64,000 nucleotides of DNA from Saprospiraceae bacterium (GTDB lineage Bacteria > Bacteroidota > Bacteroidia > Chitinophagales > Saprospiraceae), in NCBI GenBank assembly GCA_013214355.1, contig JABSSL010000004.1, positions 62,001 through 126,000 of the forward strand, given 5' to 3'. Positions 6,886 through 15,257 of the stretch are shown piece by piece. Below the pieces are notes generated by a model. It ran no database searches. It saw nothing but the letters and a program-made list of their open reading frames with translations, and was not told the origin of the DNA. Each line of letters starts with the position of its first letter. The first letter of the stretch is position 1. Both the position numbers and the translations under genes were made by a program.

Positions 6886-9216
6886 CTAGAGGATTTTCTG
6901 ATGGCGCAGGAAGAGTAAGATGAGACACAGAATAAAAACGCCCGCAGCCAAGCCCACCTGCATCCATTGAGATTGAATTTGTCGAATACTGCTTTCCACG
7001 TAATAAGGATTTGGGAAATTTGGAGACCCTACCCCCGATTTGATTTCCCAATTTTCAATATCGCTATTATCTAGGGTAGGTAATAGTAGACTTAGGGTAA
7101 AGGTGGAATCGGTTGGAGGTACTTCATAGGATACACTGTCTACGGAAGCGCCTAGTTTAGAAAAAAGCTGAAGTCTTTCCTCTCTTTTGTTAATACCAAA
7201 CCCTAATTCACCGAGAACATTATAAGCTTGCGGAAACTGCTTGCGGAATTTTTCTTCATTTTCACAAACCACTAGATAGTCATTGGGACCTAAACTTATA
7301 TCTGGGAATACAAAGGTATTCCGCTGATCGGCTAAGGTCCAGTCCTTAAGACTAACTTCCTTGTCAGAGCGGTTAAAAATCTCGATCCAATCCTTCGTTT
7401 TTTTATTGTTTGGACTGATCTCATTGATCATAACCTGTCCGACCAAAGGATGAACGAAGGGAACAAAAACGGCTTTGATCCGATAGTCATCCTCCGTTAA
7501 GCTAAGATTAAAGGTTCTTTGCCCTTCTTCTACATCAACGCCTTCCCAATGCGAGAATCTGTAGCCATAATCAGCAACAGCTTCTATATGAATGGGAAAA
7601 TTGGTGAAATATTTTCCTTGGAAAGCCTTGCCCGCTACCTCAATGTTTCGATTGATCCGAATTCGCCCTCCCTGACTGGCCTGGGCAGTTACTTCTTTGA
7701 TCGCACCCGTATTGAAGCGTTCCATCAGATGCATGCGCATGTAGTGCGGCCGTTCCTTGGCAAAGGTTCGCATCAATTTGATATGATACTCCCAGCGTTT
7801 TTTACTCAATCGCCAACGCTTTAAATGGCGTTCAATTTCGGGAGCCAGTTGCTTATGGAGATTATCAATTTTGTTGTTGGCATTTTCACTGGAAAAGCAA
7901 GTGTTCAAGTAGTCTGCAAACTGATTGACAAATTTCTCTTCAAAATCGCTGTTCTTAAGCAGCTTTCGGAGAATGAAGGTACTCCAAGGTGGATTAGGCC
8001 AGTGTGGACCATCCTTTTCTGTGTGAAAATCTAGACTGTTATTGTCAAAAGCTTGGCTTTCATGCAGGCCATACCCCCAGTCTGTATCATACAATATCCA
8101 GCGCCAGCGACCGTCGGGCCCCTGCGGTCGCCAAAACTTAATATTACCCCCCGCATCTTGATTGTCGAAATAGATTTGTGCGATTTGATACCGCATGAAA
8201 TTATCTATTTCCATTTGGGTGTTGAGGTAATCGTAATTGGCGTCAATACTAAGGTCATGTTTTTGCAAAAACCGAAGCATCTCCTGATAATGCTGGCGTG
8301 AGCCTCGCTTTTTGATCATGCGATGCTCAATCAGATCTATGCTATCCTTATCCGCTTCACTATGTGCGGAGACGAAATATCTATTTACTTTTTCTCTGAT
8401 ATTGTAAATACCCCAGTATTTCCCATTGATGTAGACATGTGCTGGTCGATAGGCTTGTGTCTCTATATCCCAGTCTTCCACTAAACCCGTCATCAAAGCA
8501 TCTCGGAAGTGTGACTTTCCGAAGTCACTGCCCGAGTTTCGTAAGACTAAAAACTTATATTTCTTGGGATTACCCTTGCCAAATATGGGGTAATCAATCC
8601 GGCTTTGCCCATACCTTTTGCGTGCCACTAAGGCCAAGGATTTTTGGGGGAAAAGGCGACTCATCCCGCCAAATAATCGAAACCCAGTAGTGTTGTTATA
8701 GACAGAATTGCCATCCACCTCATAGATCTCAGCGTGGATCGGAAACTCTCGGCGAGTCCAGAAATTAGCACCAGGCTTCTGCCAAAGGGAATCAATTACT
8801 TGATTTCCTTGCATAAAGACACCACGTATTGGGTCAAAAAGCATGGAAGAAGTAACAGCAAGAGAAATTACCGGAAAGCGAGTAGGAGGTTCCTGAATGA
8901 AATAGGTTTGTCCGAAGTAAGCTTTTCGCCCATCTTTAGCAAATACCACTACGCGAAGCACACTGGTCTTTTTGATGCTGAAAGGACGGCGATAGCGCTT
9001 GGCTCTTTTACCAGGCTTACTACCATTTAACGTATAGTAAATAGCCCCTTCGGAAGCATGGAGCGTGATATCAACGGAATGATCATAGAATCCCCCTTCT
9101 TGATTGAATATCAGTTCGATGGGGACTTCTTCGGCTTCTTCGGTGGGTTGGGCCCACAATCCGCCCAAACTCAGCCACAACAGCACTAGTAGTAAACTAA
9201 TTCTCAAAATGGGCAT
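6886..9216 (-). CDS. CotH-kinase-type surface protein with chitobiase-like and lamin-tail domains
   Basis: 776 residues. Signal peptide (cleavage near LWAQP), then a chitobiase/beta-hexosaminidase C-terminal-like domain (about 30-100: FNQEGGFYDHSVDITLHASEGAIYYTLNGSKP), a CotH family domain (about 145-470, with FRLFGGMSRLFPQKSLAL, RNSGSDFGKSHFRDAL, YINGKYWGIYNIREKV and YDTDWGYGL), a divergent InlB-like repeat with FSHWEG (about 520-590), a lamin-tail domain (about 600-700: QVMINEISPNNKKTKDWIEIFNRS) and a C-terminal membrane span (about 750-770). CotH homologues are atypical protein kinases, or structural proteins in spore coats. The final span plus basic tail suggests membrane anchoring instead of type IX export. 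Function in this organism is unknown; adhesion or surface modification is inferred. Confidence 0.8.
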   Translation of the reverse strand: MPILRISLLLVLLWLSLGGLWAQPTEEAEEVPIELIFNQEGGFYDHSVDITLHASEGAIYYTLNGSKPGKRAKRYRRPFSIKKTSVLRVVVFAKDGRKAYFGQTYFIQEPPTRFPVISLAVTSSMLFDPIRGVFMQGNQVIDSLWQKPGANFWTRREFPIHAEIYEVDGNSVYNNTTGFRLFGGMSRLFPQKSLALVARKRYGQSRIDYPIFGKGNPKKYKFLVLRNSGSDFGKSHFRDALMTGLVEDWDIETQAYRPAHVYINGKYWGIYNIREKVNRYFVSAHSEADKDSIDLIEHRMIKKRGSRQHYQEMLRFLQKHDLSIDANYDYLNTQMEIDNFMRYQIAQIYFDNQDAGGNIKFWRPQGPDGRWRWILYDTDWGYGLHESQAFDNNSLDFHTEKDGPHWPNPPWSTFILRKLLKNSDFEEKFVNQFADYLNTCFSSENANNKIDNLHKQLAPEIERHLKRWRLSKKRWEYHIKLMRTFAKERPHYMRMHLMERFNTGAIKEVTAQASQGGRIRINRNIEVAGKAFQGKYFTNFPIHIEAVADYGYRFSHWEGVDVEEGQRTFNLSLTEDDYRIKAVFVPFVHPLVGQVMINEISPNNKKTKDWIEIFNRSDKEVSLKDWTLADQRNTFVFPDISLGPNDYLVVCENEEKFRKQFPQAYNVLGELGFGINKREERLQLFSKLGASVDSVSYEVPPTDSTFTLSLLLPTLDNSDIENWEIKSGVGSPNFPNPYYVESSIRQIQSQWMQVGLAAGVFILCLILLFLRHQKIL

Positions 9217-9386
9217 TCGTTGATCTGTGGTACAATTTATACTATTTTAACAAAAGTTGAAAATAGCAAGGTAATTTGTTGATTTACAATCTCTCACCTT
9301 ATACGTGTAATTGTATATAGTGTTCCAATAAGTTATTTGGATTTAGTATAACAAGATCAATGCCAGGATTTTTAAGGAAAAAGTTA

Positions 9387-9423
9387 GGAGGTTGTCAAAG
9401 TCACCGATTGCTCCACAACCTCC
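9387..9423. terminator. Hairpin downstream of the DUF2892 gene
   Basis: GGAGGTTGT (9387-9395) pairs perfectly with ACAACCTCC (9415-9423), loop 19 bases. It lies 73 bases past the minus-strand DUF2892 stop. The loop contains CAAAGTCACCG, an 11-base word also present in the operator at 9813-9826. The rest of the 279-bp gap 9217-9495 is AT-rich and without a gene; it must hold the promoter of the CotH gene. Confidence 0.45.
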
Positions 9424-9495
9424 AGCTATATAGAAATGGTAAACTTGTCTTATCGGGTTATATGGCTATTGTAGTCAGAAGTGGGCCCACTTTTC

Positions 9496-9705
9496 CTATT
9501 TGGTATCAACAGGACAGCTGCTTAAGCCCAAGACAGCATAGATAGGGCAAAAGCTTACTACACTGGTTAGCACAAATATGCCCGCTACGGCTAGCAACAC
9601 AATCCCTAACACCCCACTGATTACATTGGTGAAAAACAAAGCCGCAACTACAACTGCGATTAATACTCTCACAATTTGATCGGTAGAACCCATGTTCTTT
9701 TTCAT
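9496..9705 (-). CDS. DUF2892 (YgaP-like) inner-membrane protein
   Basis: 69 residues: KNMGSTDQIVRVLIAVVVAAL, a second hydrophobic segment, then FVLTSVVSFCPIYAVLGLSSCP. The N-terminal MGxxDxxxR and the C-terminal CPxYxxLGxxxC are the signature of DUF2892, the membrane part of YgaP-type sulfur-transfer proteins. In many bacteria it stands alone next to a Crp/Fnr regulator or rhodanese. Here it lies 126 bases downstream of a Crp/Fnr gene on the same strand, with a perfect operator-like palindrome in the gap. Inferred role: sulfur or redox stress at the inner membrane, controlled by that regulator. Confidence 0.85.
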   Translation of the reverse strand: MKKNMGSTDQIVRVLIAVVVAALFFTNVISGVLGIVLLAVAGIFVLTSVVSFCPIYAVLGLSSCPVDTK

Positions 9706-9812
9706 ATGGATAGGTTTTGATCTACGGTCTTCAAGAGCGGAAGATCCGTAGGAATTAATGTAATGGAAATTGCTTCTTAAACAAAGATAGGATAGGGGAG
9801 AGGTGGAATGCA

Positions 9813-9826
9813 GTGACCAAAGTCAC
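9813..9826. promoter_or_regulatory. Crp/Fnr-type operator GTGA-N6-TCAC
   Basis: GTGACCAAAGTCAC is a perfect palindrome with half-sites GTGA and TCAC separated by six bases, as in the Crp/Fnr consensus. It lies just behind the Crp/Fnr gene stop (9832) and about 110 bases upstream of the DUF2892 ATG (9705), where an operator for that gene is expected. The regulator encoded next door is the natural candidate to bind it. Confidence 0.65.
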
Positions 9827-9831
9827 CGGAC

Positions 9832-10455
9832 TCAACGGGTGACTACCTCGATGCCGTGCTGATGCTGGATGACCCATTTTTCCTGTTCCAGCTTTTTCAG
9901 GACTCGACTGATCACTTCACGGGCCGTTCCCAGCTCGCGCGCAATCTGATGGTGACGGAGGTCTAGAAGGTTGGTGCCCAAGCGGTCAGCTCTTTCACGC
10001 AAGTAGGTGAGTAAGCGTTCGTCCATGCGCTGGAAAAGCACTTGGTGAATCGTAAATAGTAGATCCTCGTAGCGTTTGTTGAACTGTCCAAAGAAGAGTT
10101 GATTTAAGGTGGGATACTTACGTACCCATTCATTCACATGCTGCACAGGTAGAAGCAAAAGGTCTGATTCCTCCTCCGTAATGGCAAAAACTTTGCTGGG
10201 CAAATTCCATAAACCAGCTGAAAAAGACATGACACAACTTTCAACGGGTTCGATGTAATACAGTAGTAACTCTCGATCCTCATACCGACTGAAGACCTTT
10301 ACCAAACCATCCAAAACCAAAGGAATCACCTTGACATATTGCCCTTCTCGCAATAATTCAGTTCCGGCTGGGACGGCTTGACGAATGCCCATGGTAAGGA
10401 TCTCTTCACGGAGTGAAAGCGGGAGTGAGGGAAGTTTTGAGTGTAGTGCATCCAT
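9832..10455 (-). CDS. Crp/Fnr family transcription regulator
   Basis: 207 residues. An N-terminal cyclic-nucleotide-binding-like jelly roll (about 25-120: GTELLREGQYVKVIPLVLDGLVKVF) is followed by a long dimer helix and a Crp-type winged helix-turn-helix (about 150-205) with DLRHHQIARELGTAREVISRVLKKLEQ as recognition segment. The residues that bind cAMP in Crp (RxS) are not evident, and there is no N-terminal iron-sulfur cysteine cluster; one cysteine sits in VESCVMSFSAGLWN, so the effector is unknown. The DUF2892 gene downstream and the palindrome at 9813-9826 suggest a local regulon. Confidence 0.88.
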   Translation of the reverse strand: MDALHSKLPSLPLSLREEILTMGIRQAVPAGTELLREGQYVKVIPLVLDGLVKVFSRYEDRELLLYYIEPVESCVMSFSAGLWNLPSKVFAITEEESDLLLLPVQHVNEWVRKYPTLNQLFFGQFNKRYEDLLFTIHQVLFQRMDERLLTYLRERADRLGTNLLDLRHHQIARELGTAREVISRVLKKLEQEKWVIQHQHGIEVVTR

Positions 10456-10553
10456 TTTGATTCAATTTCAAAACTAGAATTATCAGTAGCTTGATACATT
10501 TGGTAAACCCTACTAAGACTGCTATCTTGTCAAATCAATTTCAAAGCGACTTT

Positions 10554-11096
10554 ATGTTTAGTAAGATTAGTGCCTTTATTTTAGGGCTTTTTGGGTGGAA
10601 AGTGGAGTTAGCCTTCGAAAAATTTCCAGATAAATATATCATTGCAGTTGTACCGCATACCTCTGCTTGGGATTTTCCCATCGGTGTTCTAACCAGATCG
10701 GTGATGAAGCAGAAGATTAAGTACGTAGCAAAAGCTTCCCTGTTTAAGTTTCCCTTAGGGGGGATCATGAAGCTACTGGGAGGGGTGCCGGTGGATCGCT
10801 CCAAACGGAATAACTTCGTAGATGGAGTAGTGGATATTTTCAATGAAAGAAAACAATTTGCTGTCTGCATTGCCCCTGAGGGTACGCGAAAGCGAGTAGA
10901 AAAACTAAAGACAGGATTCTATTACATGGCGAAAGGCGCAGGCATTCCCATACTCCTTTGTCGCTTCGACTATAGCATTCGCAGGGTACAAATTGCTGCC
11001 CCCTTTTACACGACTGACGATATGGAGGCTGATTTCAAATATATTGAAGGGTATTTTCGGGGTATTCCAGGACGTTATCCTGAATTCAGCTTTTAA
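10554..11096 (+). CDS. PlsC-type acyltransferase (1-acyl-glycerol-3-phosphate acyltransferase family)
   Basis: 180 residues from the ATG at 10554; the frame is open to a TTG at 10491 but that start would leave only 35 bases for the divergent promoter. HTSAWD (H-x4-D) in VVPHTSAWDFPIG is the catalytic motif, and APEGTRKR is the second conserved block (PEGTR) that binds the phosphate. GGVPVDRS between them is also typical. The enzyme would transfer an acyl chain to lysophosphatidic acid or a related lipid at the inner membrane. Substrate is unproven: members this short also acylate other lipids. It is divergent from the Crp/Fnr gene, and a hairpin terminator follows at 11105. Confidence 0.82.
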   Translation: MFSKISAFILGLFGWKVELAFEKFPDKYIIAVVPHTSAWDFPIGVLTRSVMKQKIKYVAKASLFKFPLGGIMKLLGGVPVDRSKRNNFVDGVVDIFNERKQFAVCIAPEGTRKRVEKLKTGFYYMAKGAGIPILLCRFDYSIRRVQIAAPFYTTDDMEADFKYIEGYFRGIPGRYPEFSF

Positions 11097-11104
11097 GTAA
11101 GTCG

Positions 11105-11148
11105 AAATCTACCTACCCGCACCTTCCGAGATTCGGGCAGGTAGATTT
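11105..11148. terminator. Bidirectional hairpin terminator
   Basis: AAATCTACCT-A-CCCG (11105-11119) pairs with CGGG-C-AGGTAGATTT (11134-11148): 14 pairs with one mismatch, loop 14. It sits between the convergent acyltransferase and aminotransferase genes. Confidence 0.8.
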
Positions 11149-11156
11149 GCAAGAAG

Positions 11157-12281
11157 CTAAACCATCATTTTCCTCAAGCTTTTACAGAAAAGCTTCACAT
11201 CTTCCGTCGTACCCGTGCTAATACGACACCAATCTCTGAGAGGTGGAAAAGGTCTGCCTACTCTTACCTTATGTTCTAGCATGGCTGGAATGACCTCTCC
11301 AATGTCTTTGCCCGTGTGGAAAAAGACGAAATTAGTACTGGATGGAACGTATTTAAGCTTCAGATCATCCAGCGTGTTGTAAATGAGCTGTTTGGTAGCT
11401 GTATTCTGAGCCAGACTGGCTTGATAGAATTTCTCGTCTTGCAAGGCTGCCTTAGCTGCATTGATAGCCAATACGTTAAGCATTGACATCCTTTTCTTGC
11501 GAATTCGGTCGGCGATATCTGGGCGGGCAACTAGGTATCCCATGCGAATACCAGCCAAGCCATAGACTTTCGAAAAAGTCCTAGAAACGATTACATTCTT
11601 TTCTTCCTTCACTAGCTCTATCATCGATGGATAGGGCTGCTGGATGTACTCGAAATAGGCTTCGTCAACAAATACATTTACCTGAGAAGATACATCTCGA
11701 CAGAAGTCTTTAAGTTTTTCTGCCGGAAGGATGGTTCCAGTCGGATTATTAGGATTGCAAACAAATACTAAGCCGGTCTGATTGGTAATTCTTCCGCCCA
11801 TTGCATCCAGGTCGTGTACAAGATCATCATCCAGAGGAACCATATTGATATGCGCCCCAAAGTGTTCGGCGTAAGATAGTAGAGAGAGATAGGTAGGGGC
11901 GGCAGAAATGATCTCTGCTCCGTGTAATCCAAAGGCCAAAGCGGTACACTTAAGTCCCTCCGAAGAGCCTGATCCCAAAACGATATGGTCTCGGCTAACC
12001 CCATGCTTTTTAGCAATCATCTCTGCTAGTTCAGTAGCATAATAGTATGGGTAACGGCATCCCCATTCAAAAGCTTCAATCATAGCTTGTCTAGCCTTGG
12101 GTGAAGGGCCCATTGGGTTTTCATTGGAGCTTAGGCGAGCGATGGCATCTTCGATCGGGGGGGCGGCAAGGGGGGCTACGGTATCATCTTTAGCTTGTAC
12201 CGCGGAAAGGCCTCCCAGCATGGAAAATGCCCCGGTTAATCCAGCTGTTCTTAGCCAAGCGCGGCGATCTAGTTTTTTCAT
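11157..12281 (-). CDS. Tat-exported class I/II aminotransferase (HisC-like)
   Basis: 374 residues from the ATG at 12281; the open frame continues 28 codons upstream but the internal start gives MKKLDRRAWLRTAGLTGAF, a clear twin-arginine signal. The fold-type I PLP domain follows: ARLSSNENPMGPSPKA at the start, VFVCNPNNPTGTILP (substrate/PLP loop), VDEAYFEY (Asp for the pyridine nitrogen), SRTFSKVYGLAGIRMGYLV (Schiff-base lysine in SRTFSK) and WCRISTGT at the end (carboxylate-binding arginine). Sequence class is histidinol-phosphate aminotransferase-like, but a periplasmic location makes histidine synthesis unlikely. Bacteroidota commonly have such Tat-borne paralogues of unknown substrate. 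Confidence 0.85.
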   Translation of the reverse strand: MKKLDRRAWLRTAGLTGAFSMLGGLSAVQAKDDTVAPLAAPPIEDAIARLSSNENPMGPSPKARQAMIEAFEWGCRYPYYYATELAEMIAKKHGVSRDHIVLGSGSSEGLKCTALAFGLHGAEIISAAPTYLSLLSYAEHFGAHINMVPLDDDLVHDLDAMGGRITNQTGLVFVCNPNNPTGTILPAEKLKDFCRDVSSQVNVFVDEAYFEYIQQPYPSMIELVKEEKNVIVSRTFSKVYGLAGIRMGYLVARPDIADRIRKKRMSMLNVLAINAAKAALQDEKFYQASLAQNTATKQLIYNTLDDLKLKYVPSSTNFVFFHTGKDIGEVIPAMLEHKVRVGRPFPPLRDWCRISTGTTEDVKLFCKSLRKMMV

Positions 12282-12494
12282 ACAGTTTAGGATTTTAAGG
12301 GTATAGAGAATGGCTAGCTTGCATCTAAGCGCTATCATGGCTGATCGTAAAATCACTACACCCAAGTGAAAGTATGTATTCGCTTAAAAGATCGGAATTT
12401 TAAGGCAGAATACAACAGGATGTGTAGGAAAAAAAGCGTAGTGCTCAGTAGTGTTCAAATTTCTCCTCGCGAGAGGAACTAAATTGCAACAATC

Positions 12495-12515
12495 TTAGTT
12501 TTGAATTAAAACTAA
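12495..12515 (+). promoter_or_regulatory. Perfect 8-5-8 palindrome overlapping a -7-like element, before the NADAR gene
   Basis: TTAGTTTT (12495-12502), spacer GAATT, AAAACTAA (12508-12515), ending 10 bases before the ATG at 12526. TAGTTTTG within it fits the Bacteroidota -7 consensus TAnnTTTG exactly, although no TTG stands at the expected -33 distance. It may be an operator over the promoter or a start-proximal mRNA hairpin. A further small hairpin with a GCGA loop lies at 12464-12477. Confidence 0.45.
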
Positions 12516-12525
12516 CTAACGCGCC

Positions 12526-13083
12526 ATGAAGTATCAACTTTCCGCTTTGATTCAACAATTTGAAAAGGGGCACCCCCTTGATTTTACCTGCTTTTGGGGA
12601 CACCGTCCGAGTCGAGATGGAAGTATTAATCAATCTTGCTTGAGCCAGTGGTGGCAACAAGGGTTTCAGGAGGACGGTATCTATTATCGAACTGCTGAGC
12701 ATTGGATGATGGCCGAAAAAGCTAGGCTTTTTAACGACCAACCTTCCTTGTCATTAATTCTAAAGGCTAGTACCCCTTTGGAAGCTAAAAAGCTTGGCCG
12801 TAAGGTCAAGGGGTTTGAATTGGGGACCTGGCAAGCAAATGCTTACGAGATTGTAAAACAGGGGAATTACCATAAGTTTTCACAACACCCTGCTCTTGCA
12901 GCTTATTTGCTGTCAACAGGGGAGAAAGTTTTGGTGGAGGCTAGTCCATATGATCAGATCTGGGGGATCGGTCTGGCGAAGGAGGCGCCGCAAGCTCTCG
13001 ACCCACGGGAATGGCTTGGCACCAATCTGCTCGGCTTTGCATTAATGGAAGTGAGAGATGAACTAAGAGCTTCGAGTAAATAA
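12526..13083 (+). CDS. NADAR family protein (YbiA-like N-glycosidase)
   Basis: 185 residues. Features of the NADAR/YbiA fold are clear: TCFWGHRPS near the start, YRTAEHWMMAEKARLF (about 60-75), the STPLEAKKLGRKVKGF block, GNYHKFSQHP, LVEASPYDQIWGIGL and WLGTNLLGFALMEVRDEL at the end. YbiA removes toxic phosphorylated riboflavin intermediates by hydrolysing the N-glycosidic bond; other NADAR members act on ADP-ribosylated nucleic acids. Which holds here is not decidable from sequence. It is alone, divergent from the aminotransferase gene and convergent with the kinase gene 23 bases on. Cytosolic. Confidence 0.88.
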   Translation: MKYQLSALIQQFEKGHPLDFTCFWGHRPSRDGSINQSCLSQWWQQGFQEDGIYYRTAEHWMMAEKARLFNDQPSLSLILKASTPLEAKKLGRKVKGFELGTWQANAYEIVKQGNYHKFSQHPALAAYLLSTGEKVLVEASPYDQIWGIGLAKEAPQALDPREWLGTNLLGFALMEVRDELRASSK

Positions 13084-13105
13084 CCAGATGAATGGGCTTG
13101 TCCAA

Positions 13106-15256
13106 CTATTCCGATACTCCTTCTTCTGAAGTAAGCTGTTCCACCGGTATTTGTATCGTGAATTTTGATCCTTTGCCTGGTTCGCTTTCAGCCGTAATCA
13201 CACCTCCATGCTGTTGGATGATCCCATAGCTGATGGATAGCCCTAGTCCAGTACCTTTGCCTACTTCCTTGGTGGTGAAAAAGGGTTCAAATATGCGTTC
13301 GATCGTTTCTTTGTTCATGCCTGGACCGTTGTCTTGGATAGTCACAAAGACGGACTGTGAATTATTCCAGGTCTCGATTTCGATGGTACCCGTTTTTCCG
13401 ATTGCGTCAATAGCATTATTCAGGATGTTCATGAAAACCTGATTAATCCGATCAAACTGGCAAGCCACTAATGGAATATTTCCATAATTATTAATGATTT
13501 TAGCGTTGGGGGAGATCTTGTTATTGAGGATGGTGAGGGTAGCATCCAGTCCTCTATGGAGATCTGAAGGAACGAATTCCTCGCCAGATCTTCGGGAAAA
13601 AGTACGGAGTCCGATTACGATGTTTTGTGTGCGCGAGGCTCCCCTTTCAATCCCATCTATTAACTGTGAAATCTCTTCTTCCAAGTAATTGATGTCTAAT
13701 TGATTGTTCAGCCTTACGATTTCATTTAGAACCTCAGCGTTTGGCGTGTGCTTGGAGAGGGTTTTGACCTTCGCGAGTAATTTTTTTAGATCATCAAAAT
13801 CCAGCTTTAGGGCGTGCACGTTGGAGGCCATGAAATTGATGGGATTGTTGATTTCATGAGCAATTCCTGCGGTCAGCTGACCGAGCGAGGCCATTTTTTC
13901 CGATTGTACCAAATGACCTTGTGCTGATTTCAAATCTTGCAGTAACTGTTCCTTTTCTTGCAGTAGGGATTGCGTCTTTTCCTGTTCAGCAAGTGTACGG
14001 CCGTAGGCAAGATTTCGTTGCCGGAAGGCTCCGATTAAGGCCAAGGTAAGTAGGAGTAGTATGATAACACCAGCAATAAAGACTCTCCGCTCCCGAAGTC
14101 GCCAGGCTGTCTCCTGCTTTAGGCTTTCTATTTCCTGTTCTTTCTGTTCAGTTTCGTATTCTGTCTTAATCTGTGCCAGCTGCTGGTTGTAGTCCTGCGA
14201 ATAGAGGCTATCCTTAGCTTCGGTATAGGCTTTGTAAAGTTGATGAGCTTGCTCGTAGTCCTCACTTTCTTCCGCTAGAATGGATAGCTCCTCATAAGCA
14301 CGCATGATGTTAGCTAGGGATTGGCTTTTGAGACTATTCTCTAAGCTAGCTCGAATGTTTTCCGTTGCCAGCTCCACTTGGTTTTCCTCCTTATACAACA
14401 GCCCTAATTCTAGATGCAGACGAGCCATCTTCCCGATACTTCTGACTTGCTTGCCCACTTCCAAGCCTTTAAGAAAAGAATTTTTGGCTTGATCCGGTAA
14501 GGCAATACTATGATACAAATAGCCCAACTCCTCGTAGGTGTCTATAATGTGGCTCATACCTTGCACCCGCTGAAAAATTCCAAGTGCTTTTAACAAGCAG
14601 TCCAGCCCTTCATCATAGCGCTTTTGCAAGCGATGTAAACGCCCAATGCCTTTAAGCGACAATCCAATCCCCAGCGTATCTCCCTCGGCTTGGCGGATGG
14701 CAAAGGCTTTGTCGAAGTATTGTAGGGCCTTATCATAATCCTTTAGAACAAAATAAACACCTCCAACACTGGCATTGGAATAGGCAAGCTTGATGGGGGG
14801 ACTCTGGTGATCTTTCCTAAGCTGCAAGCCCTTTAGATGGTACTTTAGGCTTTGGTCCATTCGGCCCTGTTCGCGAAAGGAATAACCGATTTTGTCACAA
14901 GCTAAAGCAACACCGAGGGAATCGCCCGCTAATCGAAAGGCGCCAATGGATTTAAAGAAATCCGCTTCAGCTTCCCTCCACATACCTTTGGTCATAAAGG
15001 TCAATGCCGAAAAGAAATGGGCAAACCCTTCCTCCCTACTGGCTCCGTTTTGATGGAGCAGGGGAAGGAGTGTTTGCATCTGTTTGTAAGCCTTATCAGA
15101 TTGCTGAAATAAAATCCCTTCGGTTTGTATAAGCTGACTATCGACGCCTGCTAAGAATTCATTTCGGATACCATAAGGTACGTTATAGAAACCCTCTTGA
15201 CTGTACAGTAGCCCAGTCAGGATTAACAAGCCAATGGTATATAGAATTCGCTTCAT
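13106..15256 (-). CDS. TPR sensor histidine kinase
   Basis: 716 residues from the ATG at 15256; the frame opens five codons earlier with TTG. A signal peptide precedes a periplasmic array of tetratricopeptide repeats (about 85-365, e.g. ALQYFDKAFAIRQAEGDTLGIGLSLKGIGRLH). A membrane span (about 388-410) and short coiled coil lead to the kinase core: H-box MASLGQLTAGIAHEINNPINF (histidine about 470), N-box NNAIDAIG, G1 DNGPGM, F-box FEPFFTTK and G2 GTGLGLS. There is no receiver or DNA-binding domain. The ATG starts one base after the stop of the preceding kinase gene, so the two are translationally coupled and probably work together. The output regulator is unknown. Confidence 0.87.
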   Translation of the reverse strand: MKRILYTIGLLILTGLLYSQEGFYNVPYGIRNEFLAGVDSQLIQTEGILFQQSDKAYKQMQTLLPLLHQNGASREEGFAHFFSALTFMTKGMWREAEADFFKSIGAFRLAGDSLGVALACDKIGYSFREQGRMDQSLKYHLKGLQLRKDHQSPPIKLAYSNASVGGVYFVLKDYDKALQYFDKAFAIRQAEGDTLGIGLSLKGIGRLHRLQKRYDEGLDCLLKALGIFQRVQGMSHIIDTYEELGYLYHSIALPDQAKNSFLKGLEVGKQVRSIGKMARLHLELGLLYKEENQVELATENIRASLENSLKSQSLANIMRAYEELSILAEESEDYEQAHQLYKAYTEAKDSLYSQDYNQQLAQIKTEYETEQKEQEIESLKQETAWRLRERRVFIAGVIILLLLTLALIGAFRQRNLAYGRTLAEQEKTQSLLQEKEQLLQDLKSAQGHLVQSEKMASLGQLTAGIAHEINNPINFMASNVHALKLDFDDLKKLLAKVKTLSKHTPNAEVLNEIVRLNNQLDINYLEEEISQLIDGIERGASRTQNIVIGLRTFSRRSGEEFVPSDLHRGLDATLTILNNKISPNAKIINNYGNIPLVACQFDRINQVFMNILNNAIDAIGKTGTIEIETWNNSQSVFVTIQDNGPGMNKETIERIFEPFFTTKEVGKGTGLGLSISYGIIQQHGGVITAESEPGKGSKFTIQIPVEQLTSEEGVSE

Positions 15257-15257
15257 T

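Noticed and set aside
11157-12281. Histidine biosynthesis hisC
   Set aside because: The fold and motifs fit HisC, but the twin-arginine signal puts the protein outside the cytosol and no other his gene is near.
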